64,000 nucleotides of DNA from Rhizophlyctis rosea (taxonomy: Eukaryota; Chytridiomycota; Chytridiomycetes; Rhizophlyctidales; Rhizophlyctidaceae): positions 58,435 through 122,434 of the forward strand of contig JADGJC010000010.1 of the NCBI GenBank assembly GCA_027596075.1, read 5' to 3'. Of the stretch, positions 1-12,100 are shown piece by piece (within the stretch, counting starts at the first letter, position 1; every line of letters starts with the position of its first letter). A program made the position numbers and the translations under genes. Below the pieces are notes generated by a model. The model ran no database searches, was not told the origin of the DNA, and saw only the letters and a list, made by a program, of their open reading frames with translations.

Positions 1-196
1 TCCATTTTTTTTAATTTTTTTGGTTTTTTTTTTGGTTCTTTTTTCGTTTTTTTTTAATAAAATTTTTAATAAAATCCCCCCCCCCCCCCCCCCCCCCCTC
101 ACTCGCCTCCTCCATTCTACACAAATACACCCAGCAAAACAAGCATAGCGTCCCTCTCCTCCCTCGAAACCAATCCCCAACTCTACCTCCTACTGC
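1..196. repeat. Low-complexity T-rich and poly-C tract
   Basis: The first 75 bases are almost pure T and A with short G runs. They are followed by an uninterrupted run of 23 C at 76-98 and then C/T-rich sequence up to the stop codon of the first gene. No gene is visible here. It is probably the 3' flank of the PH-domain gene. The homopolymer length may not be reliable in the assembly. Confidence 0.8.
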
Positions 197-3035
197 TCAC
201 CCCTCAAACCTCGCCGCCAAATCCCTCACAACAGCCTTCCTCGCCACCGCATGCGTCTTCCTCGGCGGCGGCACAGGAACGCCTCCCGCCGTCGTCGTCA
301 TCCCTCCACCACTACCACCAGACGACGCCGACGAGGACGACAACAATTCCGACACGGGGGACGTCGCGCGCGGAGAGGAGGTAGAGAACGCCGATACGGG
401 AGACTCCCTCATCGACTCCGGAGTCGTCGATTTGGGTTTCGGCTCCGTAAGAGGTTCAGCCGTCGCCATCCCCGCGGTGATTGTCGTCATTGAGGTTGGA
501 GGTGAGGGAGAAGGTGAAGAACGGATTCCCGGTACCGTTTCCTTTTCCTTTTCAGTCACGTATTCGTCCCTAGGCGGTGGCACGATCGTTTCCTGCGACA
601 TGGGTCTCGGTTGTTGCTGCGGAGGCGCATCTGTCGCGTTCCGGCGGCGCACGATCATGGCGTTGCCGCGTTCCAGAGACGGACTTCCCAACACATTGCT
701 GGCATCACCACGTCCGGCCGAAGACGGAACAGGACAAGACACACCAAACGGAGCCGTGGCATTCAACACATCCCTAACACTAACATCCAAACCACCTTTC
801 TTCAATCCCTGCCCACGACCCTTCTCCTTCGCCCCATCAACTCTCTTACTCCTCCCCATCAACCCCCCACGAAATCCCTCAACAGTACACTTCCCAACCC
901 TCTCCATCCAAACATCCATCCGCTCCGTCGAATCCGCCGCGGCGTACGCAACGCTCTTGTGCGTCCTTTCGTCCTGGTCGACGATGCTGGCGCGCCAGAG
1001 TGCGTGGGTTTCGGACGCGGAGACGTCGGAGAAGGCGGCGTCGGTGGTGGTGAAGTGGTCGGAGAGGACCAGTTGGAAGCAGTCGCGGGCGCAGACTTGT
1101 TCAGGGTCGGCTGGGTGGGTGGTAATGATTGTGGGGAGGTGGAGGGTTGTTATGGCGGGTTTTGACTGTGAAGAGGTTGAATTGGGTTGGTTGAGTGAGT
1201 TCCGGTCGGTTTGAGTGAGCGAATAAGGGCGGACTGGACAGGAACATACCTCGCGATACTCGAAATCATACACGAAGAGATCGTATCCACGCGCGACACA
1301 CCAGTATTTGCGCCAGATCTGCTGTTTCTCGAAACAATTGGTTGGTAAGAGAAGGAAACGAGCGATCAGGAAAAGGAAGGGATTTCAAATATGTTCGAAT
1401 GCAAAAAACCGGAAAAGCCTTTTCATACTTACTGACGCCCCCTTCGTCCGTACCAAGAAGTTCAAGTAATCAGCCAGATCTTCCAGCGGGGGTTGCTGAA
1501 CAAAATAGCAAAATCAGAATCAGTATGACAGACTCATTCAAATACAGAAGTCACTCCAACCAGAAAAAGAAGTCCAGAACAAAAGACACCGACCTCAGGT
1601 TCCACCTCCCTTTCCTCATCAACAAACATCCCAACCTGAAGACGCACCCTCGCCATCTCCTTCTTCCCATTGAGCGTCAAATTATACGTCGCCGTCATCT
1701 TGCCAAACGCCGGCGTGGTAGGGAGGGAGAAGCTCACTTCGCCCAACAGCGGCATCGCTTCACCGTTGTTCATCGTGACGGTAGGGTTTCGCGTGCGGAT
1801 GGAGCCGAGGAATTGGGAGATGTGGGTTCTCCTGTGTCGTTCGGGGAGGGCGTCGTTTGAGGAGGACGGGGTGAGGGTGTTGTAGAGGGAGTAGGTTGAG
1901 CTTGAGTGCGGCAAGCGTGGGGGTTGAGGGGGTGGAGCGGCATGGAGGCGGATGGTTATGGTGTATTCTGAGGTGTTTTGGGTGTCGCTGCAGGGATTGA
2001 GTTGAAATCTTTCTCTTGAGTGGTGTGATGTCATGTGTCATTGTTGAAACTTACAATAAGAATGCCTCACCGGGCTGCGCGACGAGGCCAAAGCCTTTGC
2101 TCTGCTCCTTGCGTAAAGTGATGGGTGCCGTGGTGCCTTTTTGGGAGTTGAGCTGAACTTTGCAGATCACGGATTCGACTGTTGATGCAAAGGAATAGAA
2201 ACTTAATGATATTGCAAACATGTGAATCTGAGAAAACAACCCTCGTGTCGATGCGTACCATTGGTTTTGGTTTTCACACCCAATTCAACGACTGGGAGGT
2301 ACAGAAATCAAGTTAGTCCAGGTATTCGTATGACCTCATTGCCACAATGCTGCGAGAGTATATGGGAAGGGATAGCAACACGTACTTTGCAAGAAGAATC
2401 TGTGAATCTTTGGTTTCTCCGGCTTGGGTTGTCTGAACATATCTGGCAATGCACTCCTGTAACGAATGAATGATCAAAATCATGACGTCGCGCATCTCCT
2501 CACCAACGAATAACAGTTACCTAGCCTTCTTCGGCGACCCCTCCATCCCAACAAGCTTCCTCCCACCCACCACTGCCCCACCCCTCCCCGCACCCTCCCT
2601 TTCAAACCCCTCCAAAACATCCACCAAAACCCCATCACACGTAACAACCCTCGTCCCAACCCCAACACCCCCAACCCCCCAACTCTCAACCCTCCTCTCA
2701 ACCTCCTCCCGACTCACAAAATCCCCACCATGAATCCACGTCCACAACGCCCTCGACACATCCTCCGCGCCCGCAATACTCGGCGGCAGGTGGAGGTGTT
2801 TCACTCCCCCAGGCGAAGCCTGAAGGGGGACAGCAGTCCCACTCCTCCCGCGCTGGACGGAACTGTAGACGGACCCGGAGGCGCTGTAAAGCGAGTCGGC
2901 GTCGGTGTCTTGCGAGTAGGAGGCGGCGTCGTCGAAGGTGTCGGCGAAGGATGGGGATGGTTTGAGTTTTGAGGGGAGGAGGGAACGGATGGAGCGGACG
3001 GAGCCGTGGGCTTTTGCGTAGGTGCCCGAGAGCAT
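197..3035 (-). CDS. PH-domain protein, anillin/rhotekin-like
   Basis: This protein has eight exons and a predicted length of 748 residues. Exons are 3035-2521, 2456-2386, 2291-2259, 2178-2055, 1987-1594, 1495-1433, 1327-1250 and 1165-197, and frame is kept throughout. The N-terminus is Ser-rich. The middle (exons 4-5) is a beta-rich C2-like region containing GEVSFSLP and ARVRLQVGMF. The two exons 1327-1250 and 1165 onward together form a PH domain, opening with WRKYWCVARGYDLFVYDFEY and ending with the C-terminal helix around MDVWMERVGKC. The last 200 residues are disordered and rich in Ser, Pro and Thr, ending in ARFEG. A C2-like region followed by a PH domain is the order seen in anillin and rhotekin, which link septins, Rho and the contractile ring. 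The PH call is firm. The anillin/rhotekin relation is inferred from order only. The donor after exon 5 (GTCGGT) is weak. Confidence 0.75.
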
Positions 3036-3907
3036 TGTTTTTTGCGGGTTGGGAGCGTGGAAGAAAAGGTGTTCCTTTTGATGGATACTGTGATGTGTTG
3101 TGTTCGGTTTTTGCGGGTGGTGGTTGCAGAGTTATATCACTGCAGGTTGAAAGTCCAGCAGAGAAGATGATGCAATGAATAAAAGAAATGGAAGAAGAAG
3201 GATGATGGCGCGTGGTCCTCTTTCACTGTGATGTACCACGCAATGGTTTTTCCCACGTTATATCAGCAAGGGAAGGGGCATCATATGGGGTGGAATGGAC
3301 GTTGTGCACATCATTGGCCCGCAGGTGCATCTTGGGGGTGATCGATTGACACTGTGGCACAGTTGGCTTATCAAAACTGTCGGCTGTGCCATCCCCGCAG
3401 TAAATGACTCATACCACCTCACAGGCTCTGTGCCGTTCTACAGGGTCCTTGAGATTCCCTCGTCTCCTTCCACCCACAACCCTAACCCCCTGGCCTGTGA
3501 CTAAATCGCCATGTTATGAGTGGGTTGGATGTGTATTTAGGGCCACAAGGCAGTCATCTGTCGCCTCCGACATCACGCTCATACGGTACTCGCAATTTCC
3601 TGTGTCCCACTTTTCAAATCCCGAACACACTATCAAGACCGCCATCGCGCCAATAATGCACCATTTATGTACCACATCCCTCAGACAGAGCAACCCAACC
3701 AACCGAAACCAACACACAACAACACTCAAAACACACAAATAGGATACATAAAAACCCTCCCAAACATATGACCCCGAAATATATATTACAGTGAAAAGAA
3801 AAAACAGAGAGGCAAGACAAAAAAAAGAACGAAGGTGCAAACAATCAACCGAGACATCACAAGACCCCATCCCACCCCACCACCTACATCCTACATACAA
3901 CCCCCAT
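3036..3907. other. Intergenic region
   Basis: This stretch lies between the start of the PH-domain gene and the stop codon of the RBM26/27-type gene, both on the minus strand. It should hold the promoter of the first and the 3' UTR of the second. The open frames in it lack family motifs and overlap untranslated flanks. No RNA gene or repeat is visible. Confidence 0.5.
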
Positions 3908-6900
3908 CTACCGCTTCCAATTCCTATCCGAATCCTCCTCCTCCTCGCTCCCATCGTCGTAATGCCCACCACCACCCACCGCAACATCCGGTGCACCCCC
4001 ATTAGCAGACGAAGACGCAGCATCTTCCGTCCTGACAGCAGTAGCACCAGGAGTAGCCGGAGCGGGTGACCCAGACGCCGAAGAAGAAGACGGATCGTTG
4101 TACCATACGATTTGGAGTTTGGGCGCTTGTTCGAGTTTGAAGGGCATTCCGATGGCCTGGATGTGACGTGGAAATAACACAGTGGAAGAGAAGTATGATT
4201 GAGTAAGAGTTCCATTTAAGGGATGCATGGATACCTCAAAGAAAGGTATGACAATGCACCAAATAGCTGAACAACTAGTCCCAAACCCTCACCTTCTCAG
4301 CCTCCCACCGATTCTTATAATGCACCACCCCGAAATCCTCTCCATCCTTAAACTCAATCGAGTGGGTTTCCCCCATAGTGATGAAATGCGCCTTAATCTC
4401 GTCAAGAGCTTCAGGGGGCACGTTCTTAACCATGATCTTCGTCGTGCGGTTGTCAAGGTTGTAGGAACCCCCAACACGACCTCCACGGGCCGCAAAAGCC
4501 CCAGCACCACGTCCAAACCCACCACGACCCCTACCCCGGCCCCTAGGCGCACCGCCAGCTTGAAGGAGAGCGGCGGTGTCGATGCCTGCTGCGCTGGCCT
4601 GGATGATGGAAGACGTTCGAAGTGGTGAGGGATGGGTATGTCGGATGAAAAGAAGACGTTACAAGAGAGCATAGAAACAAGACCGTCCTACCTGCGACTT
4701 CAAACTCTCCAACTTAGCCACCAACTCCGGATTAGCTCCGCCCTCCCCCTCAGCCCCCTCATTAATCTGACTCAAAAGATCCAACTCCCGATCCAAATGC
4801 TCCCTCAACTTCTCCTCCTTCTTCTCCGCCGGCGTCGCCCTCTGCGCCTTGGCAACCGCCAAACTGTTCTTCTCCTGCTCCATCAAATCTTTGCTCATGG
4901 CCTGCATCTTCTTCAACTGCTCAAGCAACATCTTCTTGTCCTCCGGCTTCAGCTTCGGGTCGTCCAATTTGGCCATGATCTTCTTTTGCGCTTCTAGTTG
5001 CTTCGCGAGGAGGCCTTGCTGGGCTTCCATGAGCTGCTTCTTTTGTTCGAGGGCTTTTTGTTTGGCTTCTTGGCGTGCGGCGACGGCGGCGGGGTCTGGG
5101 AAGCCGGTGGGTGCAGGGGTGCCTTCGGTTTTGATGGCGCGGGGAGGGAAGCCACCGGTTGTGGGGGCCGCTGCGGAGGCGTCGGCGGGTTGATCGCGGG
5201 CGAAGTAGACGCGGACGAACCGGTTATCGAAGATTGGAGCGGGGTCGTTCTTGGCGGCACTGCCTTCAGCGTTTGAGGAAAACTTTATCGTCGCCTTTTG
5301 CTTAAGCTGCTCAACCTGCAGGTTGACAATGTTGCCGAAGCGGGAGAAGTAATCGTTGATTTTGGCGATGTTGCAGAACTCGAAGGGGATGTTCTCGACG
5401 ACAATGGTGTCCTTTTGTGGCGTACCGTAAGGAGCTTGACGAGGGCCGCGACCTCGACCGGCACCGTTGCGAGCGCCGAATCCGCGCATGACGTTGCGTC
5501 CGCCTGTTGGGTCTACATCTCCATTGACTGTGAATGTGCTATCAGTCGGAGCCCCAGCTTGTCCCAATGAGGCCGCCTCGTCCGAGAAAGCAGCCTGTTC
5601 CGGGTCATATGGTTCCGATGAAGGCGTTGGGGGCTTGTTGGCTCCAATGTCAGCTAAAATACAGTAAAATCAGCTTCGCGATTTCAAAAATATCAGACAA
5701 ATCACAACCTTCTTAGATATTTACCATTACGCATAGCCTCGAAGTCCCCTCCGGCAGGCCCTCCAAACGGCGCCCCAAAGGGTGGTGGACGCATCGCCAT
5801 CGGTCCTCCTCCTGGAGCCATCATATCAAATGGAAGGCCATTCCCGCCCAAAAGAGCATCACCTTGGTCAATTACGATGCGATCTGGACCGTGGTCATAC
5901 GGACATGCATCCCCTCGATAACACATGCCCTTTTCTGTTGAATCATAGGATGGTTAGTTCGTCGTCCAGCTAAAAAATAACAACAATGAAACGAACCATT
6001 GAAATCGCGGCACGGCCTTCGCTGCCGCTGATTGCGATCACCAAATCCTCCTCGCATGCCCCCACGAGGCCCACCAAATCGTCCATCACCACGCCCTCGG
6101 TATCCACCCCTGTCCGGAAATCTGCCGCCGTCCCGCGGGAAGCCTGGCACGCCCACCATTCCAGACCCATTGATGCCCGGACCGCCCCAACCGGCAGGCT
6201 CACCCCAACCGGCGGGAGGAAACCGCCCACGGTCGCCACGGTCAAAATCATTTCTACGCCCAGCATTTGGTCCAGGACCCCAGCCCAACGCCTGACGCTG
6301 ATGCTTCCCAGATCGTGGATCGTCCCCATCTTCTCCAGCAGCGTCATCGGATCTTCGACGCTTGTGGTCGGCGGGACGACCGTTGCGATCTCTTGCATCT
6401 CTGTCCCTGCCCCTGTTATCTCTCCGCTCCCACTGGCTACCTTCCCCTTCCCCTTGTTCTTCTTTGATTGCGCGACGGTTTCCTGTATCCGACCTCGAGT
6501 CAGTCTGCACACGTGGCCGCCTGTCCTCATCCCCATCCTCAGCCTGATTAGGCTTTTCCCTCCTGGTATGTTTGAAATTTCGGTCGTTGTCATCCTCGTC
6601 GGACGCGTACTCTTCCTTATGTGCCGGTGCGGGCTCTGTTGTCTCTTCGGGTGGCTGATAGCTGTCATCCTGATTGTTTTGGTGTTGTTCTGTATCCGGC
6701 TCCGCGCCTGTGTAGTGAGCAACTTCCTCGTATGCTGCAGGGGCAGCATCCTCTTGCCCTTGAGCTCCCAATGTTTGGAACAGCTTTTGTACAAAGGGCT
6801 CGGTGGCTAATGAAAACTTTAGGAAAGGTAAAAAGTCAAACGGCATAACCTCGAGAATAAATACCATCTTTCAGAAAATCTTCCAGCTGTAGTCTGCAAA

Positions 6901-7111
6901 GATCTTTCAACTCCGGTATGCTTTTGTCGTGTCTCAGAAGAGCAATCACGTAGTCGGCGAGCACTGTGGGGTCTGCCTCACAGCTATTGACGGGAACTTG
7001 TGAATATAACTGCATGACCTCAGCAAGTTCGACATTCGTTACATACATTGGCTCCAACTCTTGGCTCAAGAAAGTCTTGAGCCCTGCAACTGTGGAATCG
7101 TCTAACCGCAT
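3908..7111 (-). CDS. RBM26/RBM27-type RNA-binding protein (Rmn1-like)
   Basis: Six exons (7111-6865, 6806-5997, 5934-5725, 5653-4692, 4598-4293, 4156-3908) give 927 residues in frame. The N-terminus is the PWI-like fold of RBM26/27, with DPTVLADYVIALLRHDKS and FVQKLF. A long Arg/Asp/Gly-rich segment follows. Next is one CCCH zinc finger (C-x8-C-x5-C-x3-H) whose first Cys lies in exon 2 and the rest in exon 3. Then come a first RRM (TIVVENIPFEFCNIAKINDY), a Lys/Gln/Glu-rich coiled coil, an RG-rich linker and a second RRM (TTKIMVKNVPPEALDEIKAH). This order is specific to RBM26/27. In animals these proteins work in the PAXT connection that feeds polyadenylated nuclear RNA to the exosome, and fission yeast Rmn1 is linked to the equivalent MTREC machinery. 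A nuclear RNA-surveillance role is inferred by homology. Confidence 0.9.
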
Positions 7112-7758
7112 GGTGGTAAGCTTTTCAATGGTGAGCTAGGCAGAGGACTACGAAAACGCTGTTGTAGGCGGAAGGAAGGATAAAGGTTATTGACTGTAAA
7201 CCGCTGTGCGACAGGTTGCAATCTGACACAGGATAGAGATGATAAGAAGTCCTTTTCCCAAACATACCAATCCTTCTCTGAAAAACTGTGATCGTAACGT
7301 CCAGTCGAGCTGCAACCTTCTATGGGCAAGAAAATATCCGAAAGTCACCAGCACCGTCGATATGCGAAGAGGTAGGGTTCTTCGTGCCAAAGGATATCAG
7401 TGTGATCAAACGGTTATTGTCAATCTGCCAAGTATGGTCGCTTGGGAATGTAGGAAATGGTGAGGGCGTGAGAACAATGACGTGGGGACAAGGGCAGACG
7501 CTTTCCCAAGCAGCCTTGGTCTTCTTGGTCCCTTTCCCATTTGCAAATGCGAAGCTGTGATGTTCTCAAATCCAGTATCATTCCTTCCCGATCAGGGCGC
7601 ATCCGATATGACTCATCATGACAGAATTGACATCCATTTCATTTGCCCTAAAGGTCTTTAATTGAAATGCCTAAAATGGGACATCAACTCATCTTCACTG
7701 CCTTGAGGAGCTTGAGTGAGGTTTTCCTTCCTCTTCCTCCTTCACCATTCAGTCACCC
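7112..7758. promoter_or_regulatory. Divergent promoter region
   Basis: These 647 bases separate the start codons of the RBM26/27-type gene (minus) and the P-loop kinase gene (plus), so they must contain both promoters. No clear TATA element or conserved motif stands out, and no coding region is supported. Confidence 0.45.
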
Positions 7759-8820
7759 TTGGGCATCCAATACAGAAAGGCACAAGCAACCTTGCTTAGC
7801 ACCGCACGCACTATGGCTTCGTCTCCCGCAAAAGTCAACCTAATAGCCTCACAAATAGTCTCTTGGTTCCGCACTCTACGCCCCGAAACACGCGTCGCCC
7901 CAACCACCCATCCCTCGCGACCCCTCATCGTAGGCATCAACGGCCTCCAAGGCTCAGGCAAAACAACGCTAACAACAGCTCTAGTAAAAACCCTCTCTTC
8001 CCCACCCTACTTACTCACAACAGCCACCTTCTCAACCGACGATCTCTACCTCACCCACGCCGAACAAACGGGTCTCGCCGCCTCCAACCCAGACAACCCC
8101 CTCCTCCAATACCGCGGAAACCCCGGCACCCACGACATACAACTTGGAGTAGAAACCTTCCAACGCATCATATCAGCCCACCAAACCGCACTCACAACCT
8201 CACCCAATCACACCACAACCATCCCCCTTCCCTCATACGACAAATCCCTAAACAACGGCCGCGGCGACCGCCTCCCCGAACCCTCCTGGCCAACAACCCA
8301 CGTCCCCCTCGACATCCTCCTCTTCGAAGGCTGCTACCTAGGCTTCAAACCCCTCCCGCAACCCGCCCTAGACTCCCTCCTCAAAACCGCCCAAACCCAC
8401 CGCTCACACCCCGCCCCACCCCACACCCTAACACCCCACCACCTAACCCACTACAACCCCTCACACATCCACTCCCTAAACAACGCCATAAAACCCTACG
8501 TCCAATCCTGGCACCCTTACATAGACGCATTCGTCCACCTCACCGCCCAAGACCCATCCTGGGTCTACGATTGGCGCTGGGAACAGGAGGAAGCACTGAA
8601 ACGCAAATTAAACAACCCATCCGCCGGTCTAACAAGAGACCAAGTAGACGAGTTCGTAGACAGATTCGCTCCAATGTACGTCCTCTGCTTGCCTCAATTG
8701 ACAGACAGAGGTTTCTTCTGGGACGAAGAGTTAGGTGCCGTCACCGCCCAATTCATAGGCCGCCACCTGCAAGTACTCCTAAACAAAGACAGGGAAGTGG
8801 TCTCCTCACATGTCATATAA
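7759..8820 (+). CDS. P-loop kinase, D-glycerate 3-kinase / Tda10 family
   Basis: This is a single-exon protein of 353 residues. The second Met (base 7813) is an equally good start and gives 335 residues. The Walker A loop GLQGSGKTT sits at residues 62-70. It is followed by the family motif STDDLYLTHAEQTGL and by YRGNPGTHD, which matches the substrate-side loop of glycerate 3-kinases and yeast Tda10. Later motifs are the IPLPSYDKS segment and LFEGCYLGF. The family phosphorylates D-glycerate in plants (GLYK), while the substrate of the fungal Tda10 branch is poorly defined. Fungal members are usually about 290 residues; the extra length here is mainly a Pro/His-rich insert after residue 205. 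The codon choice is very C-rich from 7900 to 8550. Confidence 0.85.
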   Translation: MGIQYRKAQATLLSTARTMASSPAKVNLIASQIVSWFRTLRPETRVAPTTHPSRPLIVGINGLQGSGKTTLTTALVKTLSSPPYLLTTATFSTDDLYLTHAEQTGLAASNPDNPLLQYRGNPGTHDIQLGVETFQRIISAHQTALTTSPNHTTTIPLPSYDKSLNNGRGDRLPEPSWPTTHVPLDILLFEGCYLGFKPLPQPALDSLLKTAQTHRSHPAPPHTLTPHHLTHYNPSHIHSLNNAIKPYVQSWHPYIDAFVHLTAQDPSWVYDWRWEQEEALKRKLNNPSAGLTRDQVDEFVDRFAPMYVLCLPQLTDRGFFWDEELGAVTAQFIGRHLQVLLNKDREVVSSHVI

Positions 8821-9152
8821 ACAATTCAACACAACAAATCATACTGTAAAACCCAAAATGAAAATTTAAACAATGTATCTATTTATACGCGGGGGGAAGA
8901 AATGAAAGTGGGCACAATTGGGGGAATAAAAGCACAAACAAAGTGTAAAAACAAAGATGGGCAAGCCCGCCTAGACTGCAACCCACACAAACACGAACAT
9001 GATTGCAACAGCGCAGCATTATTTGCAAAAAAAGCGTAGAAAGGGGGAAAAAAATTACAATGGGGAGGGGGAAGGAATGAACATAAACATGATTGGTGGG
9101 GAAATAGAATGGGGATAGAGATTGAATAGCTGAGGGGACTCTTTTGACGACA
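8821..9152. other. Convergent 3' region
   Basis: The region lies between two stop codons of convergent genes (P-loop kinase and importin beta). It is A/G-rich on the plus strand near 8890-9120 and should hold both 3' UTRs. No further gene is supported. Confidence 0.5.
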
Positions 9153-12100
9153 TCAGTGAGCAGGGCCGGCCTCCACATGCCGCTTGATCATCTCCCGTGA
9201 CCACTTGGCGACGTCCCGTCCGTCCGGGAGCTTCTTGACGTGCTGGATCAGCGGTTGGATCCAATCCCTTGTGAAGTAGACGCGGGACTGGGGTCCAGGA
9301 GGAAGACCTTCCGCCAGATCCCTGAGAAGGAACAGTGGTGTCAATCCCGTTTGAATGATGCTTCAGGGAAGGTCCCAACAACTCACCCGATAAGACCCAA
9401 CAGGCTCTTCTTGGTACTCTCACGGTTGATCTGGTGCGGGTCATTCGCAATGATGTCCGCGAAGTGGAAGATGGTGTCGATGTATGGGGTGAGGGCGGTG
9501 GCTGGATAATTACGGTTGTCAAAACGAAGTTCGCCGATAAATCAATGCAGTCACGTCACTTACTCTTCTCCGCCGTCTTCAACCCTTGAATGATGCCCAC
9601 GTACGCCTCAACCACGGCGTCACGCAAGTGAGCGATGAACTCCGTTTCATCGTAGTCGTCCAGGTCCAGCTGCAAAGATATTGACTTTTAGCTTCCAGAC
9701 TGGGGAACGTCTTGTTCCACAGAAGACGGACCTTTTCTGTTGTGCACAGGGCACTGGCCGCGTTCAGTACTTCCATCACGCTGTACAAGAACGGTTCAAA
9801 CTTGTCACCAATGGCCAGGGCGACATCTCCGAAAGTGGCAAGAATTGTTGGCTTGAGATCGCGGTTGATTTCAGTTGCCTAAAATGATTTATTGAATTGG
9901 TGAGTTGAATTCTTCCAACGTGGCTGTCGCGAGACGACAATCTAGCTCACCTGCAAGTTCGTCATCAAAACGGTCATGATTTCTTGGCAGTACGGCGCAA
10001 TTTGTTCGTTCAGCGCACGCGTGAGATCTCCAACGAGACCAACCGCAACGCCGCACACTTGATATTCCTCAAAGTTTGCCAACGCAGAAAGGAGGAAAGG
10101 TTTCAAAGCCTCCATGTATTTCCAGAAGTCGGCTTCAACCGCATTCGTAAGAGCACCGATGCCGAGGTAGACGTCCTCCGAAACGGTAGTTCCTTTCGGC
10201 GCATTGGTGAGGACCATGAGGTTGGTTTGCATGATGCGGTCCGCGTAAGGCCGGATTTCGCCGCCAACCGTTCGGACGCAGGCCGTCAAGGTGCTGGTCA
10301 AGTCGGATTGGTTTTCGGCGTGTGCGCGCTTGTCATCCACGCTGGCGTTGGCGAGTTGACCTTGAGTCACGATGGAGTGCTCCAGACGTTGAAGCAGCAT
10401 GTCGATCACCGAGGCAACTGTGCCGAGACATTCCTTGGGGGCGTGGACCATCAAAGATGATAGAGCCTCGTAGGTGGCGGTGCGGAAGTTGGGTTCCCGG
10501 ATGTTCCTTTCGCTGGCCTTCATAAGTCCACCAACAAGCATGTCGAAGTAGGGAACGATCGAAAAACCGGAGGACATATCGGCAAATGAGTTCTCTGACA
10601 AGTTGATGATACACCAAGCGCAGTTGGAGGCCACCCGGAAGTCGTCCTCCAAACCTTGCAGGAGCGAGCCCACCAAGGAGTTGAGGTGATCGGGTTGGAT
10701 TGCTGAAGATTGGTGTTCGATAATCCTCCCCAAGGTCCAGGCGGTGGTGTCTTTGACGTGGTTGTTGGAATCTCTCATCATGGAAATGAGAGTTGGCAGA
10801 GCAGACTGAACAAGGGGGACCAAGATCTGAGGATCGGGGCCAGACATGATCGACCCTGTGTTCGGTGGATTTCAATGTTAGCAAAGAGTCAAAACGTGGA
10901 TTCCAAGTTCCCTTACCGAAGGCCATGACTGCAGCTTCCCGATACCTCCAGTCCTCACTTGTGATGTGCCTTTCGATATGCGGCACGAGAGGTCGCACAA
11001 TGGCCTCCTCAGCAGCTCCAGCGACCAAGGACAAACATGTGGCTGCAGACATTGACACGTTCCATTCGTCCTCGTCGTCATCATCCTCCTTCTTGGTCAT
11101 CAGCCACCACAACACGTTGACCAGTTCCTCAACAGCCTTCTTGACGAAGTTTTGGTTCAAAGACTCCGGGTTCGGAATGCCTTGGGCGCGGGCCTGTGAA
11201 GGTAATGTCAACATCACGCGGGACAAGGGTATCAAGGGCAGTTTATCTTACTTCCTCGTCGTCTGCCAAGTATTGCATTTCTTCTTCGCAAACAGTGGAC
11301 CAGAACTCAATAGCCTGTAAAGCTACGTCCTGGTTCTCGTGTTTCATTCCGTCCAATGTCAACTGTGGGACAGCATATGTGAGCAAAAATGTATGACGTG
11401 CAAAAAAGGCGTTTTTGACGCACCCTGTACAAGGCTTTTTCCATGTAGAATGCCATCTTGTCATAGTAAAGTTCCATGATCTGTACGAGGCATTCGAACG
11501 CGGCAACCTGCAAGCGTGGGCTGGCTTGGGTGGCCTCGCAGACAATTTGCATGATGTAGTTCCGCTCGCCCTGTGGCTCCAATCTCAGTATCGAGCACGC
11601 TAATTTGAGTAACTCTCTAAATTACCTCACGGTCGAAGTTGTCGTGAATGAATCTTAGAGAATTTGAGAGGGCCTTCAATGCGGCATGTCGGACGTCCTC
11701 ACTGCAAGTTTATGAGAATGTCATGAGTCAGCTTGCTGAGCTGCTGGTCATTCGCAATGTTGAAACTTACTTTAGTTCTTCCTTCCGGGCGCCTTGAGCG
11801 ACTGCAGTGAGAATCTCGTTGGCTTGTGTGGCCAAGACATCGGCGTCCTATAACTGGATTAGCACATATGAAATTTGAAAGAAAGGGTTAGCATCGCGAC
11901 TCACGATAGCTTCGCAGATGTAACCAAAGGTTTGCAACGTTGCTCTCTTCAGGTTAACATCTGCCGATGCAGGGCCAGTCACGTTTTGAAGCAGTGTTGT
12001 GATCAAATCCGGCCATTGTTGTGTGGGCAAATCGATTTCCGCGATGGCAGTAATAACCTGCAATTTGATAAGGAAACATAATCACCCAACCGCTTGCGAC

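Noticed and set aside
432..1214. Plus-strand open frame of 260 codons
   Set aside because: It is the antisense of the last exon of the PH-domain gene, whose frame contains a real PH-domain end.
3514..4215. Minus-strand open frame of 233 codons
   Set aside because: It overlaps the last RBM26/27 exon in another frame and has no motif or start context.
5986..6810. Plus-strand open frame of 274 codons with hydrophobic stretches
   Set aside because: It is the shadow of the Arg/Asp-rich exon of the RBM26/27-type gene; its hydrophobic runs come from reversed RD/RG codons.
7863..8849. Plus-strand frame of 328 codons, very rich in Pro, Arg and His
   Set aside because: It is the +2 frame of the P-loop kinase gene, kept open by C-rich codons.
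10333..11235. Minus-strand frame with ERHITSEDWRYREAAVMAFG followed by unrelated sequence
   Set aside because: The first part is a true importin-beta exon; the rest reads through an intron and out of frame.
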